64,000 nucleotides of DNA from Kiritimatiellales bacterium (GTDB lineage Bacteria; Verrucomicrobiota; Kiritimatiellia; Kiritimatiellales; Tichowtungiaceae), in the NCBI GenBank assembly GCA_041656295.1, contig JBBADV010000012.1, positions 1 through 64,000 of the forward strand, given 5' to 3'. The notes beneath the pieces were generated by a model. That model saw nothing but the letters and a program-made list of their open reading frames with translations, was not told the origin of the DNA and did not search any database. The position numbers and the translations under genes were made by a program. This document shows positions 1 to 8,758 of this stretch, piece after piece (within the stretch, counting starts at the first letter, position 1; every line of letters starts with the position of its first letter).

Positions 1-8
1 AATAGATA

Positions 9-38
9 CCCCCGAGTAAACTCGGGGTTCTTTTTTTC
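9..38 (+). terminator. Rho-independent terminator at window edge
   Basis: The arms CCCCGAG and CTCGGGG enclose a short TAAA loop and are followed by a run of seven T on the plus strand. It probably ends a plus-strand gene lying left of the window. Confidence 0.7.
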
Positions 39-111
39 ATCACAGCTCCTCCCGGAGCTGACCTGAACGCCGCGAAACTTTGCGTTCGCGGCATTCAGGA
101 GGCTCATTCAT

Positions 112-202
112 CCACGGCTAAAGCCGTGGTGTTCTGTCTTCGACCGCATAAAGTGGAAGAGGCTTCCAGCCTCTGGCCGGCGGCAAGATGCCGCTTCCAC
201 TT
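112..202. repeat. Intergenic palindromes, including a three-way-junction repeat
   Basis: A perfect hairpin CCACGGCT/AGCCGTGG (112-129) is followed by a nested structure. The outer arms AAGTGGAAG (151-159) and CTTCCACTT (194-202) enclose two inner hairpins, GAGGC/GCCTC and GCGGC/GCCGC. The plan recurs beside hpt (31216-31420), so it is one copy of a dispersed family. A T-run follows on the plus strand, so it may also stop transcription. Confidence 0.6.
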
Positions 203-204
203 TT

Positions 205-1479
205 TTAAAACGGCAGCAGCGGTTTGAGCAGATCATCTTTGGCATAAACAATTTTATGTCCGATTTTCCGAAATGCCGCTTTGGTTTTATCGGTATAACT
301 TGCGCGTCCAATCGTCACCGCCCTGCCGATACCGTAATTGTCGATCAGCGTTTGAATGACTATTGCCGCCGAATCGGGATGACTGAGCTGTTTCGCCTGC
401 TCGCGCATACGTGCGAGCCGTGCCGGATCACTCAACAGCAGATCGACCTTATATGCCATAGTTGAAAGCTGATTGCATTTTACGGCGGCGCCGTTTTCTA
501 ACAGATAATCGCTATTGCGTTCTTCCTGTCCGGGAATCGGCTGATAAATAACCATCGGCAGTCCGCAGCTCATTGCTTCGGCTGTGGTGAGTCCGCCGGG
601 TTTCCCGATGAACAGATCGGCGGCCTTCATCCAGTCGTGCATGCGGTTCGTGTAACCGAGCACAGTGAATTTCAGATGGTTGCAACCCGCCGGCAGGCTG
701 GCGACTTCCTTTAGAACGGTTTTCTGCAGTTTTTCATTTTTGCCGCAAATAACAATTATCTGCGCCGGGTGTTTCACATCGCACATCACCTCTGCCATGC
801 GCCCGGCGGAACTGACGCCAAGCGCGCCGCCAGAAATCAGAATCACCGGTTCACTGCCGGTCAATTCATATTCCCCGCGCAGTTTCACACGATCGCGTTC
901 TTCAGCGAATACCGGGTCAATCGGAATGCCGGAAACAGTGATAATTTCCGGCGGGAAGCCGATGTTTTCAAGCTGAACTTTCGATTCCTCGTTCGCGACA
1001 AAGTAATGGTTGACGGTGCGCGACAGCCACATCGCGTGCGCATAATAGTCAGTGATGGTAATAGCCAGTTGCGTATCCACTTTATCGTGTTTAATCAGAT
1101 GCGAAAGAATTTCCGCCGGCAGGAAGTGCGTGCAGATGGTGATGTCCGGCTGGAATTTTTTAATCTGCCGGATCAGCGGGCCGGTGTTCATGCGGTCGAG
1201 CATCAGTCGCATTTTTTCGGTTTTCCAGGGTTCATCCTGCGAATCGTAAAACCAGCCGAGCAGCACCGGCGCGCTTTTGACGAGATCAAGATAGAACTGG
1301 CCGTAAAACTGCCGGAACAGCTTATTCGTATATTTCAGTGCATCGATATTCAGCACGTCGCCGACTTCCGGATGTGCATGCGCCGCTTTTTCCAGCGCTT
1401 CCGCCGCACGAATGTGTCCGGTGCCGGCGCTCACTGAAAGAATCAAGATCCGGTGTTTTGACCCGTCGGCTTTTTTCAT
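205..1479 (-). CDS. MGDG-synthase-like glycosyltransferase (GT28 type)
   Basis: This 424-residue protein resembles the monogalactosyldiacylglycerol synthase / processive diacylglycerol glucosyltransferase family, which moves a sugar from a UDP-sugar to diacylglycerol on the inner membrane face. The N-terminus carries SVSAGTGHIRAAEAL (about residues 15-29), the G-x-GH-x-AA segment of MGDG synthases. The C-terminal half carries GKPGGLTTAEAMSCGLP, the nucleotide-sugar and phosphate-binding segment. I chose the ATG at 1479 because AGGAG lies just upstream and the start overlaps the stop of the phosphatase gene in TAATG, which indicates coupled translation. The exact lipid acceptor and sugar cannot be read from the sequence. 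Confidence 0.82.
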   Translation of the reverse strand: MKKADGSKHRILILSVSAGTGHIRAAEALEKAAHAHPEVGDVLNIDALKYTNKLFRQFYGQFYLDLVKSAPVLLGWFYDSQDEPWKTEKMRLMLDRMNTGPLIRQIKKFQPDITICTHFLPAEILSHLIKHDKVDTQLAITITDYYAHAMWLSRTVNHYFVANEESKVQLENIGFPPEIITVSGIPIDPVFAEERDRVKLRGEYELTGSEPVILISGGALGVSSAGRMAEVMCDVKHPAQIIVICGKNEKLQKTVLKEVASLPAGCNHLKFTVLGYTNRMHDWMKAADLFIGKPGGLTTAEAMSCGLPMVIYQPIPGQEERNSDYLLENGAAVKCNQLSTMAYKVDLLLSDPARLARMREQAKQLSHPDSAAIVIQTLIDNYGIGRAVTIGRASYTDKTKAAFRKIGHKIVYAKDDLLKPLLPF

Positions 1480-1982
1480 TAGATGATCTCCTGATAAACC
1501 CACTCGTGAATGATGCGGTCGGCCTCCGCATGTGCAGTGGCAAGAAACGCTTTAAAATCGTCAGCGTCTTTCCCTGTCGGATCGGGCACATCCAGATCTG
1601 AATCATCCTCGCCCTGCCAGCCGTATTCCATCAGCCGGAATGTCCTGGATCGCGCTTCGGGGAATTTTTTTAAAATATAATCTTTGTGTTCCTGCTCCAT
1701 CACCAGCACCAGGCCGGCTGTGCGGAGCAGCCTGCCGTTAATTCTCTGCGCTGCGTGGTTGCGCAGACTGAAGCCGTTATTGCGTGCGATCAGCGCAACC
1801 ACATCATTCGCGCGCGCTCCGTTAATCGCATGCGTACCGGCGGAAATAATTTTAATCCGCCGCTGTGCACCGGGGCGGTACTGAGTAAGAAAATGGCGCA
1901 GATAGCCGGCGAGATACGCACTGCGCGTCCGGTTCGCCGAACAGACAATCATCACCGTAAATTTCCGTCGGAAAAAACTCAT
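1479..1982 (-). CDS. Low-molecular-weight protein-tyrosine phosphatase
   Basis: This 167-residue cytoplasmic phosphatase has the CX5R loop near its start (CSANRTRS, Cys14 and Arg20) and the late DPTG segment that supplies the general-acid Asp. Members dephosphorylate phosphotyrosine proteins, often bacterial tyrosine kinases that control polysaccharide export, or phosphoarginine. The start at 1982 puts the CX5R loop at the usual distance from the N-terminus; the open frame runs 49 codons further upstream without a family-like sequence. The stop overlaps the glycosyltransferase start, so the two form an operon. No cognate kinase is in the window. Confidence 0.85.
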   Translation of the reverse strand: MSFFRRKFTVMIVCSANRTRSAYLAGYLRHFLTQYRPGAQRRIKIISAGTHAINGARANDVVALIARNNGFSLRNHAAQRINGRLLRTAGLVLVMEQEHKDYILKKFPEARSRTFRLMEYGWQGEDDSDLDVPDPTGKDADDFKAFLATAHAEADRIIHEWVYQEII

Positions 1983-2246
1983 GTGTGAATCATTGATAAA
2001 ATCCGGCGGTGACGGAAGAAAAAAGTGGGAACGCAGACGCGACGTTCCCATTACACCCCGAATAACAGGAGAATTCCCATAGAGAAAACGAGGGAAACCG
2101 GATATTAAGAGTCGAAGTTTTCCTCCCAATCACGCGCAGATAAAAACAGATTTTTCTGTACTGCGCTCAAAAATTCGAAGAGCGGCTTTTAAAAAAAGCG
2201 ACCACTGAGGAGAGTAGCAGCAGCTTGTCACAGATCAGCGGCGTAA

Positions 2247-2552
2247 TTATCCAACCGGCGATAGCGGAACAGGCGCTGATTTTTCCACCGGCAGGTCAGG
2301 TTCAAGTTCCGGCTCCGGCAGTTCCTCCGGAGTACCTGTCGCCGGTTGTGCACCGCTTTCGTCCGCCGGAGCTTCCGGCACCGGAATTTCTGTTTTCTGT
2401 GCTGCACCGGAAATTCGCCGGAGTACAGTGTCCGGCACAAAACGGTAAAGTTCAAAAATAAAAATACTTTCGAACAGCACAACTGCCAGACAGCCGAAGA
2501 CTGCCAGCATTGCCACCAGGTCAAACCGCTGTTTCGCTGTTTTTATTTTCAT
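2247..2552 (-). CDS. Small membrane-anchored proline/glutamate-rich protein
   Basis: I do not recognise this 101-residue protein. A positively charged start (MKIKTAKQR) leads into one hydrophobic segment of about 22 residues (LVAMLAVFGCLAVVLFESIF). The rest is low complexity, rich in Pro, Glu and Ala, with a predicted extracytoplasmic tail. The layout resembles small single-span envelope proteins. Two nearby ATG codons (2552 and 2561) are possible starts and neither has a strong ribosome site. Codon use matches the neighbours, so it is probably a real gene. Confidence 0.45.
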   Translation of the reverse strand: MKIKTAKQRFDLVAMLAVFGCLAVVLFESIFIFELYRFVPDTVLRRISGAAQKTEIPVPEAPADESGAQPATGTPEELPEPELEPDLPVEKSAPVPLSPVG

Positions 2553-2725
2553 CACATACATTTTCACCGTTTCAGTTTGTTCTTTCAACCCTAAAGCTCT
2601 TCCGGCAGTATACTGCGTCCCTATATAATGAAAACGAAATAACAATGCTCAACGCCTGATTTCCGAATCCGGGATTCCGGTAGATTTGGATATTCTGGAA
2701 TTAAAATTTTAAGAAGGAATTTTGT

Positions 2726-4255
2726 ATGAAACCAAATGACTATCATGTCTCGATGGATGCGCTTGCCTCGCTGTGCAAACGGCGCGGATTTATTTTTCAG
2801 ACCTCCGAAATTTACGGCGGTATCAACGGCTTCTGGGATTACGGCCCGCTCGGCGTTGAGCTGAAGCGCAACATCAAAGAGAGCTGGTGGAAATCCACTG
2901 TGCAGTCACGCGAGAATGTTATTGGACTCGACAGCGCTATTATTATGCACCCGCGCGTCTGGGAAGCGTCCGGTCACGTCGGCAACTTTAAAGACCCGAT
3001 GGTTGACTGCCGCGAAACAAAAAACCGGTACCGCGCCGATCAACTGCTCGTATTCAAGCATAAATCCGATGCCGCCGCACTGATGTTTGCCTATCCGGAA
3101 GATGAGCAGCCGGCGGAAAAAAAAGTAAAAAAAATCGGCAAAGGAAATCCGGCGGAGTATGAGTCTGTTACACTCGAGTCTATTCCGCTTGACGCGTATG
3201 AACGTCTTGTCGGACCGGATACCGATAGGCCCGGTACGCTCACCGAACCGCGCGCGTTTAATCTCATGTTTAAAACCTATGTCGGCCCCATCGAGCAAAG
3301 TTCAAACATTGCGTGGCTGCGTCCCGAAACCGCGCAGGGAATTTTTGCTCAGTTCGGCAATGTGCTCGCCGTTTCACGTCAGAAAGTCCCGTTCGGCATC
3401 GCACAGATCGGCAAAGCCTTCCGCAACGAAATCAATCCGCGCAACTACACCTTCCGTTCACGCGAATTTGAGCAGATGGAACTCGAATTTTTCATCAAGC
3501 CCGGCTCCGACGCCGAATGGCATGAATACTGGGTTGCCGAGCGCCTGAAATGGTACGAACAGGTCGGACTGCCGGAAGGCCGCATGCATCTTGATGTTCA
3601 TCCGCCGGAAAAACTTGCGCACTATGCCAGCGCCTGCACCGATATTATGTACGACTTCCCGTTCGGCACGCAGGAGCTCGAAGGGATCGCCGCGCGCGGA
3701 AACTTTGACCTCACGCAGCATCAGAACATCAGCGGTAAAACGCTTGAATATTTCGACGAAGAAACCAAAGAAAAATTCCTGCCGGCCGTTGTCGAACCGT
3801 CTGCCGGTGTCGATCGCATTGCACTTGCCCTGCTCTGCGAAGCCTACCGCGAAGAGTGGATCCCAAAAGACGGCGGCACCGTCCTCACCGCCGAACCCGG
3901 CAAACCGGCGCCGGAAGGTTACGAAGCCCGCACCGTCATGCGCTTTGCGCCGTGCATCGCACCGTATAAAGTTGCGGTATTCCCCCTGTTGAAAAACAAA
4001 GAGGAACTCGTCGGCAAAGCGCGCGGACTGTTCGAAAAGCTCAACGACCGCTGGAACTGCTTCTATGACCACGCCGGTGCTATCGGGCGCCGTTACCGCC
4101 GGCAGGATGAAATCGGTACGCCGTGCGGCGTTACCGTTGACTTCCAGACGCTCGAAGACAACACTGTTACACTGCGCGACCGTGACACGATGGAACAGAT
4201 CCGCGTCTCCATTGATGAACTCGAATCCATTATCACACAACGAGTAAAATTCTAG
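2726..4255 (+). CDS. glyQS: Glycyl-tRNA synthetase, single-chain dimeric type
   Basis: This 509-residue class II synthetase charges tRNA-Gly with glycine. It is the alpha2 type found in Thermus and Bacillus rather than the two-subunit GlyQ/GlyS enzyme. Visible marks are the N-terminal catalytic start RRGFIFQTSEIYGGINGFWD, motif 2 with FRNEINPRNYTFRSREFEQ, motif 3 with VEPSAGVDRIALALL, and the C-terminal anticodon-binding domain (CIAPYKVAVFPLL onwards). AAGAAGGAAT lies just before the ATG. A possible toxin-antitoxin pair begins 7 bases downstream and may be transcribed with it. Confidence 0.95.
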   Translation: MKPNDYHVSMDALASLCKRRGFIFQTSEIYGGINGFWDYGPLGVELKRNIKESWWKSTVQSRENVIGLDSAIIMHPRVWEASGHVGNFKDPMVDCRETKNRYRADQLLVFKHKSDAAALMFAYPEDEQPAEKKVKKIGKGNPAEYESVTLESIPLDAYERLVGPDTDRPGTLTEPRAFNLMFKTYVGPIEQSSNIAWLRPETAQGIFAQFGNVLAVSRQKVPFGIAQIGKAFRNEINPRNYTFRSREFEQMELEFFIKPGSDAEWHEYWVAERLKWYEQVGLPEGRMHLDVHPPEKLAHYASACTDIMYDFPFGTQELEGIAARGNFDLTQHQNISGKTLEYFDEETKEKFLPAVVEPSAGVDRIALALLCEAYREEWIPKDGGTVLTAEPGKPAPEGYEARTVMRFAPCIAPYKVAVFPLLKNKEELVGKARGLFEKLNDRWNCFYDHAGAIGRRYRRQDEIGTPCGVTVDFQTLEDNTVTLRDRDTMEQIRVSIDELESIITQRVKF

Positions 4256-4261
4256 AAAATA

Positions 4262-4480
4262 ATGAAACATGATCTTTCCAGCGATGAACTGAAATCCCTC
4301 GCGCGCGCCGCATCAAAGCGCGCAGTCGAGCGCGCGCGCGCGATGAAAATTTCCTATACTGTGCAGGAGGGGAAAAGAATTGTGCAGCATCAGCCGGACG
4401 GGAAAAAGAAAATTATCGGTCAGCTGAAAAAAGCTTTTGTTAAACCATCACAAAAATCCTACCGGATCCCGCCGCAATGA
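4262..4480 (+). CDS. Small basic protein paired with a zeta-like kinase
   Basis: This 72-residue basic protein has an Arg/Ala-rich helix followed by a short YTVQEGKRIVQHQPDGKKK segment. Small proteins with this second motif commonly sit directly upstream of zeta-toxin-like kinases. The stop overlaps the kinase ATG by four bases (ATGA), the usual coupling of an antitoxin-like partner. The antitoxin role is inferred from position only. It lies 7 bases after glyQS. Confidence 0.65.
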   Translation: MKHDLSSDELKSLARAASKRAVERARAMKISYTVQEGKRIVQHQPDGKKKIIGQLKKAFVKPSQKSYRIPPQ

Positions 4481-5193
4481 ACCGTTTAAGAATTTTTGCC
4501 GGACCGAACGGGTCAGGAAAGTCCTCCTTATACATGAAAGTAAAAGAGGAGTGCTCATGCGGGCTTTACCTTAATCCGGATAAACTGCAGCTGCGCATCA
4601 GCAATACCAACCTGCTCGATTTGAATCACTTTGGCATCTTCGTCCGGCAGTCGGATTGGGATACTTTTTACAAAGCGCATAAGTTGCACCGGAAAGCACC
4701 ATTGCTGAAAACCAGCTACGTTGAAAACAACATTCTGGTAGTGAAAGGGTATCCGGCCTCCTATGACGCCGCCATTCTCACTGATTTTCTCCGGTCACAA
4801 CTGATAAAAACCGGCCGGACATTCTCCTTTGAAACTGTCTTTTCCCATCCGTCTAAACTGGACTTTATGCGTCAGGCCAACCAGAACGGTTATCACTGCT
4901 ATCTTTACTTTGCCGCCATCAGCTCGCAGGAGATCTGTATTGAGCGGGTGCGGCAGCGGGTAATTGAAGGCGGACACGATGTGCTGGTAAAAAAAATCCG
5001 GAAACGCTACGAACAGTCATTGGAAAACCTGTTTGAAGCCATCCAGCTTTCATACCGTGCTTATCTGTTTGATAATTCACAGCAAATGAAGCTCGTCGCT
5101 GAAATGCTGCCCGACCGGACACTAAAGCTCATCGGCGAAACATCGCCGGTCTGGCTGGAACAGTATGTTCTGAAGAAACTTCCTGATGCGTAG
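4477..5193 (+). CDS. Zeta-toxin-family P-loop kinase
   Basis: This 238-residue protein has a Walker A motif at its extreme N-terminus (GPNGSGKSS, Lys15) and the zeta-type core TFSFETVFSHPSKLDFM, where substrate-binding Glu and Ser residues of the family lie, followed by the arginine-rich RVRQRVIEGGH segment. Classical zeta toxins phosphorylate UDP-N-acetylglucosamine and poison cell-wall synthesis; many chromosomal relatives have untested substrates. It overlaps its small upstream partner by ATGA and ends at a hairpin terminator. A housekeeping small-molecule kinase is the alternative. Confidence 0.75.
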   Translation: MNRLRIFAGPNGSGKSSLYMKVKEECSCGLYLNPDKLQLRISNTNLLDLNHFGIFVRQSDWDTFYKAHKLHRKAPLLKTSYVENNILVVKGYPASYDAAILTDFLRSQLIKTGRTFSFETVFSHPSKLDFMRQANQNGYHCYLYFAAISSQEICIERVRQRVIEGGHDVLVKKIRKRYEQSLENLFEAIQLSYRAYLFDNSQQMKLVAEMLPDRTLKLIGETSPVWLEQYVLKKLPDA

Positions 5194-5222
5194 CCGGATA
5201 TCTCTCATCCGGCCTTTTATTC
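5193..5222 (+). terminator. Terminator between convergent genes
   Basis: GCCGGAT and ATCCGGC form a 7-bp stem followed by CTTTTATT. It overlaps the kinase stop codon and runs up to the end of the convergent OsmC-like gene, so it may serve both strands. Confidence 0.6.
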
Positions 5223-5663
5223 TACCCCGCCGGATATAGAAATTTTTACCGGCGTAGCGTGCTGTAAATTATATGAAACCGGGCAGCGTTTATCCGCCAG
5301 GCGCAGCAGCTCTTCTTTTTGTTCCAGTGTCATGTCGCCGTCAATGTCAGCCATGATAAAAATTCCTTTAAATCCCACCGGATCATCACTCGGCTTACCG
5401 AGCAGCGCATTCAAATTGACGTCACCGGAAATCGTGATTTTCATGCCACGCAGCGGCAGTTGTTTCTGCATTGCAATAATCCGGGCTACGGTTGCAAGGC
5501 ACCCGGCATGCGCGGCGAAAAGATAGTCAAGCGGCGTCGGCCCGGCATTTGTCCCGCCGGCATTCACCGGCTGGTCGATAACAATTTTATGACCGTTCGC
5601 ATCGCCTTCAATTTTAAATTTTTCATCCATGACAAATTCAAGGGTCAACTTTTTTTCTGACAT
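5217..5663 (-). CDS. OsmC-like thiol peroxidase family protein
   Basis: This 148-residue protein matches the OsmC/Ohr/YhfA superfamily, which reduces organic hydroperoxides or otherwise handles reactive thiols in the cytoplasm. It shows the family TPLDYLFAAHAGCLATV with the first redox Cys (Cys55) and a second Cys late in the chain (DKRCPVSYNL). AGGAGG precedes the ATG at 5663. The spacing of the two cysteines and the early GPTPLDYL fit the YhfA-like branch better than Ohr, so the true substrate is unclear. Confidence 0.82.
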   Translation of the reverse strand: MSEKKLTLEFVMDEKFKIEGDANGHKIVIDQPVNAGGTNAGPTPLDYLFAAHAGCLATVARIIAMQKQLPLRGMKITISGDVNLNALLGKPSDDPVGFKGIFIMADIDGDMTLEQKEELLRLADKRCPVSYNLQHATPVKISISGGVE

Positions 5664-5752
5664 AATATCCTCCTGTTTTTAGGAATATAAAAGATGGACA
5701 CAGAATATTGCAACTGATGAATGTATTTTTCTCGAGATCCCCCGTGAGCTCA

Positions 5753-7204
5753 TCATTTACAAAATTGACGCCAAACATTAAGAGCGTTCTGCCATTGTTC
5801 GCGGTTCTGCGGTTTAAACGTACGGGCTTCGCTGGCAAAAGAATTGCGGATCACTGTGCGGCCTTCGGCGAGCGTTTTTATGTCACCCATTGCTAGCATT
5901 TGCATGATAATATTGCCGATAGCAGTGGCCTCGACCGGTCCGGAAATAACAGTGCGGCCGGTGGCATTGGCGGCAAATTGATTGAGTGCAAAGTTTTTTG
6001 AACCGCCGCCGACAATGCGCAGTGTGTTGAGTTTTTGTCCGCTGAGTTTTTCGAGCGCGTCATACGTGTCGGCATAAAGCAGTGCAAGTCCTTCATACGC
6101 GGCGCGAATAATTTCACCGTGACTTTCCGGCGATTTTTGTCCGGTACGCACACAGTAATCCCGCATCCGTTTTACCATGTCGCCGGGCGGCAGGAAAATA
6201 TCGTCACCGGGATTAATGAAGAACTGCAGCGGCACAGCGGTGCCGGCAAGATCGTCCATATCTTTCCATGCATAGGAATGCCCCTGCTCCGCCCAGACGC
6301 GCCGGAGTTCCTGAATAATCCAGAGGCCGGAAAGATTTTTTAGGAAGCGAATGGTGTCGCATACGCCAACTTCATTGGTAAAGTTTTCGGCGAGCGTTTC
6401 AGTATTAATTACCGGCGCTGTTAATTCAGTGCCGAGCAGCGACCATGTGCCGGAACTTAAAAACGCGCACTGTTCGCCTTCCGTTACCGGCACGGCGGCA
6501 AACGCGCTGGCAGTATCATGGCTGCCGACGTTTACGACCGGCGTTCCGTTATATTCACCGAGCACCGTGCCGGCATCGGCAAACGGCGCAAAAAAATCAG
6601 TGCGGATATTTAATTTTTTGAGCAGGTCAATCGCCCAGTCTTTAGTCACCGGATTATAAAATTGTGATGTGCTGGCGAAGGTGCGGTTGGCGGCCATTTT
6701 ACCGGTGAGCCAGTAGTTCAGCAGATCGGGCAAAAACAGAAGTTTATCAGCGGTGAGATATTGAACATCATCAGCCTGCGCGAGCGCGTAAAGCTGATAG
6801 AGCGTGTTGAGCTGCATAAACTGGATGCCGCTGGCGTTGAACACATTTTCTTTGCCGACGGCATCAAATACTTTTTGCAGCATGCCATCAGTACGTGAGT
6901 CGCGATAGTGCACCGGATTGCCGAGTAATTTTCCCTGTGAATCAATCAATCCGAAATCAACACCCCAGGTATCCGCTGCGATGGAAACAATTTTGTCGCC
7001 GGAATCTTTACGCGCTGCCGCAATGCCTTCCTGGATGTTGCGAAAGAGATGTATAAGATCCCAGTAGAGCGTGCCGTTGATTTCCGTCGGACCGTTCCAA
7101 AAGCGGTTGGTCTCTTTCAGCGTCAGTTTTTCGCCATCGAATGTCCCAAGAATTGTGCGGCCGCTCGACGCGCCGAGATCTACAGCGACAAAATTTCTGC
7201 TCAT
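5753..7204 (-). CDS. rhaB: Rhamnulokinase
   Basis: This 483-residue FGGY-family sugar kinase phosphorylates L-rhamnulose with ATP to rhamnulose-1-phosphate. Visible marks are the N-terminal phosphate-binding VAVDLGASSGRTILG, the SIAADTWGVDFGLID segment with its catalytic Asp region, GSHDTASAFAAVP, and the C-terminal adenosine motif RIVGGGSKNFALNQFAANATGR. I chose the ATG at 7204 because GGGAG lies 9 bases upstream; a TTG 12 bases earlier is less likely. It is the last gene of a minus-strand rhamnose operon. Confidence 0.92.
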   Translation of the reverse strand: MSRNFVAVDLGASSGRTILGTFDGEKLTLKETNRFWNGPTEINGTLYWDLIHLFRNIQEGIAAARKDSGDKIVSIAADTWGVDFGLIDSQGKLLGNPVHYRDSRTDGMLQKVFDAVGKENVFNASGIQFMQLNTLYQLYALAQADDVQYLTADKLLFLPDLLNYWLTGKMAANRTFASTSQFYNPVTKDWAIDLLKKLNIRTDFFAPFADAGTVLGEYNGTPVVNVGSHDTASAFAAVPVTEGEQCAFLSSGTWSLLGTELTAPVINTETLAENFTNEVGVCDTIRFLKNLSGLWIIQELRRVWAEQGHSYAWKDMDDLAGTAVPLQFFINPGDDIFLPPGDMVKRMRDYCVRTGQKSPESHGEIIRAAYEGLALLYADTYDALEKLSGQKLNTLRIVGGGSKNFALNQFAANATGRTVISGPVEATAIGNIIMQMLAMGDIKTLAEGRTVIRNSFASEARTFKPQNREQWQNALNVWRQFCK

Positions 7205-7241
7205 AGCTGCTCCCAAAATTTAAACCCTCTAACAGGTTTTC

Positions 7242-8297
7242 TTATACCTGCTGCTGCCGGTACGACTCAACCTCCCAGTGCTCAATAAATTCGCGTGCAG
7301 CATCCGTCATATATTCAATGCCGCCGAACGCCGCCGCGAGTTTGATCACCAGTGCGCCGTCCTGCGCGAGTTCCAAAGCAAGAGCGGCATTTTTCTGCGA
7401 TGTGCCAATTCCATAAATGCGCGAACCGGCGACAATAATTTTCGGCGCATACCCGCGCACAGTTTTATACTGTGCAGTATGTTCCGGCGTCAGTTCACCG
7501 GTGAACGGAAACGCGCGCGCGTACACCAGATGATCCGGCGAAACCGGCCCCGGCGCAACCGTAAACAGGCCGGACGACGTACTGTATGCGGCGTCATCGC
7601 CCAACAGTGCTTTAATCTGTTTTTCTGTTTCCGGCGCTGCCGGTGTATCCGCAATGTCCAGCGTTTGTGAAATGCCGGCACGCCGGTATTCGCCGGCGAG
7701 TACGTCCATGATATGCCGATACAATGCGCGGATTTCTTCCGGTGTTTCACCGGCAATAAATACGCCGTGATTTTTTAACATGAGCAGCGCCGGTTCTCTG
7801 CCGTGCGCCGCCTCGTAATCTTTAATCCGCCGGCGGACTTCCATACAGAGCGTATAGCCCGGATCGACGTATTCCATCCACAGCGCATCAGGAAAAAGTT
7901 TTTTGCACGCGGCCTCGCCGTTTTTCGCACACGTCATGCCGTTCACTGCTGCCGGATGTGTATGCACCACAAATTTTGCAGTGAACACGTTATGCAGCGG
8001 TGCTTCCACTGAAGGGCGTCCGGCGCCGTTTTCAACCGCCGCCGCCATCATATTTTTCACGAGCTCTTCGCGTGCAGCAGAATCCGGAGGCGTGTCGACC
8101 GTGTAGAGCCCGTCAATTTTGGCACGGTTCATCTGAACGAATGCTGCTTCGGTTAATCCGCCAAGCGTTGTGCCGGACGGTTTCACCCACAGCGTGGTTG
8201 CATTTTTTACCGATGTATTGCCGCCGCCGCCTTTAACATAATCCACGCTGCCGAATTCGTGAGACAGTTCTGTAATTGTTTTTAAATCGTTCATCAT
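7242..8297 (-). CDS. Class II aldolase, probable rhamnulose-1-phosphate aldolase
   Basis: This 351-residue zinc aldolase has the N-terminal VKGGGGNTSVK segment, the metal-binding HTHPAAV and a later LLMLKNHGVFIAG, all typical of class II aldolases. The sequence type matches the N-terminal half of the bifunctional RhaE enzyme (aldolase plus lactaldehyde dehydrogenase), but the short-chain dehydrogenase half is absent. Position between rhaB and rhaA supports cleavage of rhamnulose-1-phosphate to DHAP and L-lactaldehyde. Two adjacent ATGs (8297, 8294) are the likely starts with no strong ribosome site; a TTG further upstream would read through non-conserved DNA. Confidence 0.82.
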   Translation of the reverse strand: MMNDLKTITELSHEFGSVDYVKGGGGNTSVKNATTLWVKPSGTTLGGLTEAAFVQMNRAKIDGLYTVDTPPDSAAREELVKNMMAAAVENGAGRPSVEAPLHNVFTAKFVVHTHPAAVNGMTCAKNGEAACKKLFPDALWMEYVDPGYTLCMEVRRRIKDYEAAHGREPALLMLKNHGVFIAGETPEEIRALYRHIMDVLAGEYRRAGISQTLDIADTPAAPETEKQIKALLGDDAAYSTSSGLFTVAPGPVSPDHLVYARAFPFTGELTPEHTAQYKTVRGYAPKIIVAGSRIYGIGTSQKNAALALELAQDGALVIKLAAAFGGIEYMTDAAREFIEHWEVESYRQQQV

Positions 8298-8366
8298 TTT
8301 ATTTTCATTTGCTGCTGAAAAATCTCCGTTCAATCGGCAATTGTAAATCAGCAATCGTAAATGCCC

Positions 8367-8680
8367 TTAGCCCATATGAAACACTTCGCGCAGTGTAACA
8401 CAAACCGGCTCATTATCCGGATGAACTTCCATCAAATTCGCCATATAATCCCACCACTTACGAACCAGCGGATCATTTTTCAGACTGCCGTCCGTATAGT
8501 CATCTGTCAGTTTGCGAAATGCAAACAGACACAGTGTTTCCTCATCAAAATAAATTGAATAATCAAAAATTCCGGCAGCAGATGCACTTTGGAAAGTTCC
8601 GGCCAGATTTCGTCATGCCGCTTTTTATACTCTTCAACTGTGCCTGGTTTCAGTTTCATTCTGAATGCACTGCGAATCAT
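8367..8680 (-). pseudogene. rhaM: L-rhamnose mutarotase with single-base frameshift
   Basis: RhaM interconverts the anomers of L-rhamnose and is about 104 residues long. The first frame gives MIRSAFRMKLKPGTVEEY and ...RRHDEIWPELSK-type sequence, then drifts into a premature stop. The next frame, entered at about 8584-8595, gives AAGIFDYSIYFDEETLCLF and ends with WWDYMANLMEV...REVFHMG. The whole span is 314 nt, one base short of 104 codons plus stop. Restoring one base near the AAAGTGCA stretch yields a full-length mutarotase. It is either a recent loss of function or an assembly error. Confidence 0.85.
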
Positions 8681-8702
8681 AAAAACTCCATTTTTGTCAA
8701 AA

Positions 8703-8742
8703 GTCTGAAAGTCAAAGGTCAAAAATCCTCTGACTTTCAGAC
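8703..8742. repeat. Palindrome between rhaA and rhaM
   Basis: GTCTGAAAGTCA and TGACTTTCAGAC form a perfect 12-bp inverted repeat with a 16-base loop. Related 'GACTTTTGACTTTCAGACTTT' text occurs at about 18567-18590. It looks like a member of a dispersed intergenic repeat rather than a terminator, since no T-run follows. Confidence 0.5.
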
Positions 8743-8758
8743 ATTAGACGTTTAGACC

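Noticed and set aside
1750..2129. Longer start for the tyrosine phosphatase at 2129
   Set aside because: The extra 49 residues are not family-like, and the start at 1982 puts the CX5R loop at the correct distance from the N-terminus.
3458..4270. 270-residue minus-strand open frame over glyQS
   Set aside because: It mirrors the codon structure of glyQS and has the Phe/Ala/Arg bias of an antisense shadow.
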